Source: a virus. From it: 40,206 nt of DNA. Location of the stretch: IMG/VR virus record IMGVR_UViG_3300028372_000211, positions 1-40,206 of that record. One strand, 5' to 3'. Positions within the stretch are counted from its first letter, which is position 1; every line of letters begins with the position of its first letter. The notes beneath the pieces were generated by a model. That model was not told the origin of the DNA, ran no database searches, and was given only the letters and a program-made list of their open reading frames with translations. Position numbers and translations under genes: made by a program. Positions 30,151-37,301 of the stretch are shown piece after piece.

Positions 30151-31116
30151 TTATTGGAAACTATTTACTACAACATAGGCAGGAAACGGCACTTCGACTG
30201 CGCCTACTGCGCGCCGGCCGCCATATTGCATTGTGATGTCAGCGGTTACTGGTTCGTTTACGCCGCCGTATACGCTGCCTCTTGCAAGACCGTCCGAATC
30301 ACTTTCTGGACCGCCGTCAAACAGTCTAACCCTGAATCTAACAGTAGATGCAGATGTCGAACGCACTTCAAGCGTCCAGTAGCTATTTGAATATACTGCG
30401 CCAGCAGCTTGTTTTCTAAAAATTTCGGTATAAGTGCCAGTTACTTGATCATTACCAAAGTTGTTACCTTGCGGAAACGTAAGGTTTAACGCGCCGACGT
30501 TCGTTACGCCAACTGAATTACGATCAAACAAAATAATCCCCGGGTTTTCAATCATGTCTTTCCACCCCTGGTTACGTTGTAAGCTATCTGATCCGGATGT
30601 TATATTATCAACAAAACCAGAGACACGTACTTGGCCGCCTGTATTAAAGAAATGACGTCTTTTATTGGAAGATGCAAACGAGAGTTCAAACTCCGAGGTT
30701 ATTGTAACTCGACTCCACTGGCTTGTACGTGCATTAGAGGTTATTGCAGTTACCGCTTCGACTTGAGTTGGGTCAAAATCAAACCTATTAGTCTCTAACG
30801 TGGACATTAGATCTAGGTAATCTTGAAACCCTTTTGTTTCGTCGCCACCACTTATTTCAGCAGCTACAAGATCGCCTGTTGTTATCTCTGTTAGTTGAAT
30901 AGGCTGACCGGTTTGGAACGTATATGCTTTCTCAAGATCAGTCCGTAGTTTAGCCATTCTAGCTGCTGTCACAGTACTGCCTATACCTATTTGAGAACTA
31001 GTTACTGTTTGCCCGTATCCGAACGTACTTGTACCAGTGCCTAATAGTCTTTGCAATCTGCTCTGTAAGCTGTTGTATTCTGAGGCTAAAATTCTACCGC
31101 CTGAAGTAACTGCCAT
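30151..31116 (-). CDS. Tail-fibre or virion structural protein
   Basis: The protein has 321 residues. It begins MAVTSGGRILASEYNSLQSRLQRLLG, an opening I associate with small marine T4-like structural proteins. The rest is strand-rich and Gly/Ser/Thr-rich with a middle section FNTGGQVRVSGFVDNI and SNSYWTLEVRSTSAS, consistent with an extended beta-structure. There is no enzymatic motif. ATG at 31116 has AAGGA 8 bases upstream and a TATAAATA 25 bases upstream. Last gene of the structural block. Confidence 0.7.
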   Translation of the reverse strand: MAVTSGGRILASEYNSLQSRLQRLLGTGTSTFGYGQTVTSSQIGIGSTVTAARMAKLRTDLEKAYTFQTGQPIQLTEITTGDLVAAEISGGDETKGFQDYLDLMSTLETNRFDFDPTQVEAVTAITSNARTSQWSRVTITSEFELSFASSNKRRHFFNTGGQVRVSGFVDNITSGSDSLQRNQGWKDMIENPGIILFDRNSVGVTNVGALNLTFPQGNNFGNDQVTGTYTEIFRKQAAGAVYSNSYWTLEVRSTSASTVRFRVRLFDGGPESDSDGLARGSVYGGVNEPVTADITMQYGGRRAVGAVEVPFPAYVVVNSFQ

Positions 31117-31141
31117 TATAGTTCCTTATTAAGTGTGCACT

Positions 31142-31149
31142 TATTTATA
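31142..31149 (-). promoter_or_regulatory. T4-type late promoter TATAAATA
   Basis: Exact minus-strand TATAAATA, 25 bases before ATG 31116. It overlaps the TAA stop of the upstream tail-fibre gene (GTA TAA ATA). It gives the last structural gene its own late transcript. Confidence 0.75.
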
Positions 31150-32614
31150 CTTTGAGAACGCACTCTACTAAGCCTTCCGAGTCACTGACTTTATCTTCCA
31201 ATGCAACACCTACGAGAGACAACGAAGTCATTGCAGAACCTATGCCTGCGCCGGCTACGTATATAGCCTGGCCTTTCTTAACTCGTCCGGTTACACGAAC
31301 AGGAACTCGTCCTTTAAGTGCAAGTGCTTGACCTTCGCTAGCTGAGTTCATCAAAAACGCAGGTTCTGCAGACACTACGCCAATTACAATGTCATTTAGT
31401 CCAGATGCAGTTGTTTCTTCAGCGCCGCCAACTGACATAATTGTGCCTGTTGGATATTCTTTATCTGTAGTATACTTCTCTGCCAAGTCAGCGTATTTTG
31501 CGCTAGTTGCTGTACCGTTGAACTCGCTTGCAAAGATAACATTGCCTGAAGAACGTGCAACAATAGTATCTGGCACTGCACTAACTGACGCACTTAGATA
31601 AGTGCTTGCTGAAATCTTTAGTGTATCTGCCTTTGTAGCTTGGCCGCCACTGAAATTATCAGCATAGATTGATCTAAATCGCAACGAACTTGTGCCTAGG
31701 TCAAATGTGTTTGTTGCTGCTGGCATAATACCAGCCGATGTAATAGAAACACTGTGAATACTTGCATCGTTTACGTTGTTCGCTTTAAATCTAATCTCGT
31801 TATTAGGACCACTAGTGTTACTAATAACCCCGCGCAACGGATCAGTTCCGCCTGTTTCGGCTGAAAACCCAAAGGCACCAGCTGTTAGAACGCCGTCAAC
31901 ATTAGTTGTAATCTGATTTACAAAGTCTGGGTTATCAACTGTAACAAACTCGCTAGACAATCTGTTGTTTAGCTTGTCTGCGTTAGTTGCTGTACCTTTA
32001 AAGCGATATGCTGAGGTTGTAACACCGTCAGTAGAGTCTTTTAGTGTAATACCTCTTGAAATTCTAGTAAACCCCTGCTCACTAAGTTCTTCGATACTGT
32101 TAATTTCAAATTCAGACGGCGAAAAAACAGAGATAGGAGTATTCTCAACATACGAAACAATAACAGGCCTTGCGGTATTAACAGAATCAATTACTTCGAG
32201 ACTGATCATTTGTGTAAGTCCGGAACCCGATGACTGAGGTCCAATTAGAACAAACTCCGACCCACTGTATACATACAGCTGATCATTTCCGCTGTCCCAC
32301 CAAAAATCGCCAACGCTTAACCCAACTGGCGCTGTTGCTGAAACTTCACTGCCGCCTGTTGCTCTCCAAACATCGCCGTCATAGAACTTTAGTTTGCCTT
32401 CGGCGCTGTCAAACCATACCTGGCCTTCTAGTGCTTTCGGAGGTGGATTTGCGTTTGCAAAGTTTTCTAGTAGAAACAGGAAGTTTTCGTTGTGAATCTC
32501 ACCGTAACCAGCATAATTTTTGCCAATGAACCGCAAATCGGTTGTTTGGTCGAGTGTACCGTCTTCTACTATAGTTAACAACGTCCTGTTGTATCTGTCT
32601 ATCTGATAAGCCAT
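31145..32614 (-). CDS. Tail-fibre-like protein, member 1 of three paralogs
   Basis: The protein has 489 residues. The first 125 residues form the shared module: GYGEIHNENFLFLLENFAN, LEGQVWFDSAEGKLKFYDG, WWDSGNDQLYVY and ending LIGPQ. A variable middle follows. The C-terminus has YADLAEKYTTDKEYPTGTIM and then RVPVRVTGRVKKGQAIYVAG, a pattern I associate with marine myovirus fibres. Likely a host-recognition or fibre protein. ATG 32614 has AGGGGA upstream and GATAAATA about 30 bases upstream. Confidence 0.8.
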   Translation of the reverse strand: MAYQIDRYNRTLLTIVEDGTLDQTTDLRFIGKNYAGYGEIHNENFLFLLENFANANPPPKALEGQVWFDSAEGKLKFYDGDVWRATGGSEVSATAPVGLSVGDFWWDSGNDQLYVYSGSEFVLIGPQSSGSGLTQMISLEVIDSVNTARPVIVSYVENTPISVFSPSEFEINSIEELSEQGFTRISRGITLKDSTDGVTTSAYRFKGTATNADKLNNRLSSEFVTVDNPDFVNQITTNVDGVLTAGAFGFSAETGGTDPLRGVISNTSGPNNEIRFKANNVNDASIHSVSITSAGIMPAATNTFDLGTSSLRFRSIYADNFSGGQATKADTLKISASTYLSASVSAVPDTIVARSSGNVIFASEFNGTATSAKYADLAEKYTTDKEYPTGTIMSVGGAEETTASGLNDIVIGVVSAEPAFLMNSASEGQALALKGRVPVRVTGRVKKGQAIYVAGAGIGSAMTSLSLVGVALEDKVSDSEGLVECVLKV

Positions 32615-32644
32615 GTTTGCATATCCCCTTTATGTGCTTTTTAT

Positions 32645-32652
32645 TATTTATC
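32645..32652 (-). promoter_or_regulatory. Late-promoter-like box GATAAATA
   Basis: Minus-strand GATAAATA lies 30 bases before ATG 32614, in the 57-base gap between two tail-fibre genes. It fits NATAAATA. Confidence 0.6.
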
Positions 32653-32671
32653 CGTTTTATCGTACTGAGTA

Positions 32672-34576
32672 TTATAAGATTCCAGGCACTGTAACAGGAC
32701 CTGAGACATACTGCCACGCACCGCTAACAATTTCAAATGTTCTAACTTCTCTTAGTACACTAGGGGTATACGCTACTGACAAATCAGTAGGCAAACTTAT
32801 ATCTTGTACTACTGATACTTTATCACCTGATAAGTTTATAAGTACGTCTGCAGGAGTCACGGTTGACTGTGCTTCAACATTAATACCAGTGATCTCTGTG
32901 CTAGTAATTCGTGTCGTAATTATCTTAGCCTGTTTACCGTCATTAAGAACAGCATCAGGTTCGAACACTGCATCTAAGTACTTGCGGATGTTAGTTCTTA
33001 CGTCACCTTCTGCTGTAGACCATGCTGTAATATCTATCGAAAACGCCAGCAACGAATTATCAATCTGTTCATCAACGTACACTTTATTTGCAGCATCGGT
33101 ATCCACTTCTGGTTGTACTAAATCAGTAATTTTACTGCTTGATACACTGATGTTGCCGTTGGCATTAAAAGTCAGGCCTGTCGATACTGTAACTGTCGAA
33201 CCGTCTATGAAGATGTCGTCTACTGTTAAGTCTGTTAGAGTTCCAACTGACGTTACTCCCGGCGCACTTGTAATAGTTGTTCCAAGACTGTCAACATCGA
33301 TAACCTTTGTGTTATTAATTCTATATTCTTTACCGGTTGCTAAGTCAACATTTTCACTAGAAGTCCAGCTACTAGTAGTATTAACCCAATTAAGAGTCTT
33401 GTTAGTGTTGCCTAGTAATGTTATGCCGCCTCCGTCTGCTGTTGTATCACTAGGTTGACTAGACTCGTCTGGAACAATACCTAACTCAATATTCTTGTCT
33501 GCAACACGCAAGATAGTTGATTCAATAGTAGTAATTGTGCCTTCTACCGTTAGCTCTCCTGTAATTCTGGCGTCGCCAGTTACATCTAATGTAAACTGCG
33601 GATCACGGCTGAATATACCAAGGTTGCCGGCTATCGGATCAATAGTAATAGCATCTCTTGTTGCTGTATCGCCCGGGTCGAATACTTTTAAACGAGTGTT
33701 ACGTCCTTGGTCTTGTACTTCTAATATAACATCATCGGTGTCAGGGTTGGAAGACTGAGTTTCTACAAATAGTCTTACACTGCTGTCTATTAATTGTAAT
33801 GCCGGTACTATTCCTTCTGGCGGATCTCCAAACAAAGTTAAGTCTCCGGCAACAGTGCCTCTCTGATCATTTCGAAGTACTTTGTCTGTAGAAAATTCTG
33901 TTGCAAGGTTAGTTCCTGTGATAAGGCCTTGTGCTAATGCTGCTGTGCCACGATATTGAAACTCGTAAGGATTAACAACGTTTATTCCTGGATAGATGAT
34001 TCCATCAGGGTTTCCAGTTGTTACTAACTCAGGAACTATATTTCCAAAAGTATTGCCCGGCGTAATCTGAATTCGTGATACTATCGCTTGCAATGTTTCG
34101 CCGAGCCTAATCTCTAACACTGTTCTTGGGTTAAAATTCTGATCCTGCACGGTTCGTACAAATATTCCGCTTTTGCCTTGTTGAAGTGTGAACTGAGGTC
34201 CTACAAGTTGAAAGTCTTCGCCGTCAAATAAGTATAACTGATTCGACGATGTATCGTACCATGTGTCACCTGCAATAGGATCTTGCGGCGGAAGTATGCC
34301 AACAAAACTACCTGCTGCTGGCTGAAATTCTTCACCGTTGTATATTTGCAACTTGTTTATACTAGTATCGTACCACAATTGACCTTTCAGAGGAGAAAGA
34401 GGAACGGTTGAGTTCGCAAAGTTCTCGAGCATCTTGACAAAGTTTTCGTTAATGAACTCGCCATAGCCTGTAAAATTTCGTCCTACTAATGCGATGTCAG
34501 TAGTGTCAGTGTCCAATATTCCATCTACTAACTCTACTAGAATAGTTCCATCTGTTCTATTTAAAATATAACTCAT
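32672..34576 (-). CDS. Tail-fibre-like protein, member 2 of three paralogs
   Basis: The protein has 634 residues from ATG 34576, which overlaps the upstream stop as TAATG; an in-frame ATG at 34594 is less likely. N-terminal module as in member 1: GYGEFINENFVKMLENFAN, LKGQLWYDTSINKLQIYNG, TWYDTSSNQLYLFDG and LVGPQFT. The middle has many short strands and repeats of fibre type (GDLTLFGDPPEG, GNLGIFSRDPQFTLDVTGDA) and the C-terminus differs from the other members. No enzyme motif. A long trimeric fibre is inferred. Confidence 0.8.
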   Translation of the reverse strand: MSYILNRTDGTILVELVDGILDTDTTDIALVGRNFTGYGEFINENFVKMLENFANSTVPLSPLKGQLWYDTSINKLQIYNGEEFQPAAGSFVGILPPQDPIAGDTWYDTSSNQLYLFDGEDFQLVGPQFTLQQGKSGIFVRTVQDQNFNPRTVLEIRLGETLQAIVSRIQITPGNTFGNIVPELVTTGNPDGIIYPGINVVNPYEFQYRGTAALAQGLITGTNLATEFSTDKVLRNDQRGTVAGDLTLFGDPPEGIVPALQLIDSSVRLFVETQSSNPDTDDVILEVQDQGRNTRLKVFDPGDTATRDAITIDPIAGNLGIFSRDPQFTLDVTGDARITGELTVEGTITTIESTILRVADKNIELGIVPDESSQPSDTTADGGGITLLGNTNKTLNWVNTTSSWTSSENVDLATGKEYRINNTKVIDVDSLGTTITSAPGVTSVGTLTDLTVDDIFIDGSTVTVSTGLTFNANGNISVSSSKITDLVQPEVDTDAANKVYVDEQIDNSLLAFSIDITAWSTAEGDVRTNIRKYLDAVFEPDAVLNDGKQAKIITTRITSTEITGINVEAQSTVTPADVLINLSGDKVSVVQDISLPTDLSVAYTPSVLREVRTFEIVSGAWQYVSGPVTVPGIL

Positions 34577-36660
34577 TATACGTTCCCGGTGCAAATAATA
34601 TAATTAACTGTTGTATATGGATTCATTGTATTAAGAGCAGCGCCTAAGTCTTCGCCTGCTACATCTCTATAATTGCCAGGGCCGTCTGTGCCGCCGCCTT
34701 GGATTGAACCACTTGACGGTATACCTGATACTGTGGCAGAACTTGCGCCAACTGTTTCTATATTAAGAGATTCGGCTTCTGGCGAATCGCTAAGCGAGTC
34801 AAGTGCTGCGTCTCTGATTGCATAATACTGTTTTGCATTAGTACCCGACGATACCAAGTCATGTTCGTGTGCTGGCAGATTACTCTTCGTAACGTCGGTT
34901 GTTTCACTACCTCCGACGTTACCTACAATTTCGGCCGACAACGAAGATACACGGTTAGCATTATTGCCGCCCATTGCATCGTTACCTAGCGGGAATCTTC
35001 CGCGGAAGTCAGGTAGACCGAACCATAATGAGGGACTAAGCCCTAGGTCGTCTTGAAGCGTAACTGTATCTAAAAATTGATGACCAATAATGTCAAACAA
35101 TTCAGGGTAAGTAGATCGTTCAACTGTAGACCCGTCACAAAGCAACCAGCCCGGAGGTGCAGTTGCACCACCATACGGCATCATAGCACCAGGCGGAGTA
35201 GTCGGAACACTTGCAACAAAGTCACTTTGTTTAATTCTAAACAGACTCGATCCCCTATTAACAAGAACTTCGTCGTCTGCTTCAGCAAACGAAGAAGCAG
35301 TCTTGTTAATAATAAATCCATTACTAATAGTAGTATTAAATTCTTTAGATAGGTTACCACCACCATCGAATGTAACATCAGCTTCTGTTGTTACGTCACC
35401 TGTTATACTAAAGGTAGTTACATTTAGTAATCTGCCTGCTGATTCAGCAGAGCCGTCGAATGTTCCTGTTAGGGTGCCTTGGAAATTACCAATAAACGTA
35501 CTAGCCGAAATACTATCAAATCCGTCAATTGACTGATTAGTCGGTCCGTTAGCTACTATATTTTGATTAATAAGCAAATTACCAGAAAGGTCTATATCAT
35601 CCCCGATATTTAGGTTCTTTGCTATGCTAGCACCGCCTGCTACCTGTAATGCACCCTCGTTAGGCCCGGTTGCGTTTGTGGTCAAGTCAAGTTTTACTAC
35701 GTCACTTACCTTTAAGGTACCTGTTACGTCTAGCGTTTCCTGAGGATTTAGAGTATTAACACCGATCCTAGGAGTTCCGCCCGGGTTACTGTTAAGTCTT
35801 AGTATTCTTAGGTAGTCTGCGCCTTGCTTTACTTGAAAGTCGATGCCGCCGCCATTGAAGTTGTTCCTAATAAGCGATCTCTGACCGCTGGTTAGCAAAG
35901 AAAGCTGGTTATTATCGCCAACTTCAATACCCTGATTGTTTTTAACTCTTAAAATGCCGTTAGCCGTTGTGTTTTGATCACTTCTTAGGAATCTATCAGC
36001 CGGAACATAATCGTTTTGGATTATAAGAGCTTCTGCACCTTCAGACCTACCATAATACTTTAACAGTCCGAATGGGCCGTCGGTGCTGAGGTTAAAGCCT
36101 GCATTAATTCTTGCGAAGCCAGGTATTGCTGTCTTCGGAATAAACATGTTACTTGACAAGATCACTGACGGAACTTGGTCAATGTCGATGATTAAAATTG
36201 CATAGTCTTGATTATCAGTCCCTGTAACTAGTGCAGCTCGAGGTCCTGTTGACGATCCTTGAGAAAACTGAGGACCTACTAGCACCCAGCCCGAGCCTGT
36301 GCCTAAATATAGCTGCTGGCTGCTAGTATCAACCCACAGGCCACCAGCTACTGCATCAGGAGACGAAGCAGCCTTGTATATACCGCTTGCAGGAACCCAC
36401 TCAGTGCCGTTATATATCTTTAACTGATCAATATTAGCTGTAGTATCGTACCACGTTTGTCCTTCAACCGGATTGTCCGGTGCTTCTGCGAAAGCAAAGT
36501 TTTCTAACAGATGTAACAGGTTCTCGGCAATGATGCTGCCGTATTCAGTTACGCCTTTGCCTGGGAAACTTAAACTAGTAACGTCGTCGTTAATGTCTCT
36601 ATCTTCAACAGTAATCACACCTTTATTGATATTGTCAGTGTATGAAACAAAATATGCCAT
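34576..36660 (-). CDS. Tail-fibre protein with phage tail-collar domain, member 3 of three paralogs
   Basis: The protein has 694 residues. The N-terminal module (EYGSIIAENLLHLLENFAF, VEGQTWYD, LWVDTSSQQLYLG, LVGPQFS) matches members 1 and 2. Residues 485-565 are a tail-collar domain: PPGAMMPYGGATAPPGWLLC, STYPELFDIIG and GLPDFRGRFPLGND. That domain (Pfam phage tail collar) is found in T4 gp12-like short tail fibres. The C-terminus ends in GxTDGPGNYR-like and MNPYTTVNYIICTG segments. ATG at 36660 has GGAGGT upstream and overlaps the previous stop as TAATG. Confidence 0.9.
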   Translation of the reverse strand: MAYFVSYTDNINKGVITVEDRDINDDVTSLSFPGKGVTEYGSIIAENLLHLLENFAFAEAPDNPVEGQTWYDTTANIDQLKIYNGTEWVPASGIYKAASSPDAVAGGLWVDTSSQQLYLGTGSGWVLVGPQFSQGSSTGPRAALVTGTDNQDYAILIIDIDQVPSVILSSNMFIPKTAIPGFARINAGFNLSTDGPFGLLKYYGRSEGAEALIIQNDYVPADRFLRSDQNTTANGILRVKNNQGIEVGDNNQLSLLTSGQRSLIRNNFNGGGIDFQVKQGADYLRILRLNSNPGGTPRIGVNTLNPQETLDVTGTLKVSDVVKLDLTTNATGPNEGALQVAGGASIAKNLNIGDDIDLSGNLLINQNIVANGPTNQSIDGFDSISASTFIGNFQGTLTGTFDGSAESAGRLLNVTTFSITGDVTTEADVTFDGGGNLSKEFNTTISNGFIINKTASSFAEADDEVLVNRGSSLFRIKQSDFVASVPTTPPGAMMPYGGATAPPGWLLCDGSTVERSTYPELFDIIGHQFLDTVTLQDDLGLSPSLWFGLPDFRGRFPLGNDAMGGNNANRVSSLSAEIVGNVGGSETTDVTKSNLPAHEHDLVSSGTNAKQYYAIRDAALDSLSDSPEAESLNIETVGASSATVSGIPSSGSIQGGGTDGPGNYRDVAGEDLGAALNTMNPYTTVNYIICTGNV

Positions 36661-37268
36661 TAGCTATTACCTCCACTAAGGCTCTGCACTCGCACAGTGT
36701 AATCTATTTGTATTAACCTGTTAAGCGACTTCTGTTCTGGATGAAAGATAACATGAGTAAGTAGTCTTCCACGTTCCTGACCGGCTACTGGTGCAGCTCT
36801 AAGACCGATTTCATCAAAAACAAACATAGAGTTAGTAGAAGATGCTGTATCGAACGCATCTTGACCATTAGGTTCGCCATAATCGAGCAGAGTAGTAACA
36901 ATAATGTCAGTGTAGTTTGTACCACTAACGTGTCTTGTTTCAATTTTGTTTCTTGTTGGATCCAGGTTGCTTGCATTGCGGTCATCTACAATCTTACTGT
37001 ATGTTTGGTTGTAGAGACTAGCGTTTGCTCCGGTTGAGTTAGGAGTCAAGTAAGTAATAATGCCTGTAGGATCAATACTTGTACCGCCGTTACCAAAGCT
37101 CATCTCCGAGATAGGACCAGTTCCTGCGTTAGCTAGACTTTCAGCTAACGCAATGCTCATATTCTCGTAATGGATGGCATTCTTTTTATTAACGAGGACC
37201 TCTCCTGTCTCCGGGTCGTGGATCTTAATGTGCCCTTGTATAAATACGCCGTTCATTTCATTTATCAT
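36660..37268 (-). CDS. Conserved T4-like structural protein
   Basis: The protein has 202 residues. FIQGHIKIHDPETGEVLVNKKNA followed by SIALAESLANAG, EMSFGNGGTSIDPTG and FVFDEIGLRA form a compact, mostly beta protein common in the structural block of marine T4-like phages. I do not know its exact role; a fibre-baseplate or neck-related part is plausible. ATG 37268 is preceded by GGGA, 7 bases upstream, and AATAAATA 25 bases upstream. Its last bases hold the GGAGGT ribosome-binding site of the collar gene. Confidence 0.75.
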   Translation of the reverse strand: MINEMNGVFIQGHIKIHDPETGEVLVNKKNAIHYENMSIALAESLANAGTGPISEMSFGNGGTSIDPTGIITYLTPNSTGANASLYNQTYSKIVDDRNASNLDPTRNKIETRHVSGTNYTDIIVTTLLDYGEPNGQDAFDTASSTNSMFVFDEIGLRAAPVAGQERGRLLTHVIFHPEQKSLNRLIQIDYTVRVQSLSGGNS

Positions 37269-37293
37269 GTGTTAATCCCATTTCAGTTAAGTG

Positions 37294-37301
37294 TATTTAT
37301 T
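37294..37301 (-). promoter_or_regulatory. Late-promoter-like box AATAAATA
   Basis: Minus-strand AATAAATA lies 25 bases before ATG 37268 and overlaps the TAA stop of the upstream large structural gene, the same stop-codon-overlapping arrangement as at 31142-31149. Confidence 0.6.

Noticed and set aside
31126-31142. Short inverted repeat TAAGTG/CACTTA between tail-fibre genes
   Set aside because: Only 6 bp with a 2-base loop and no U-tract; it also overlaps the late promoter.
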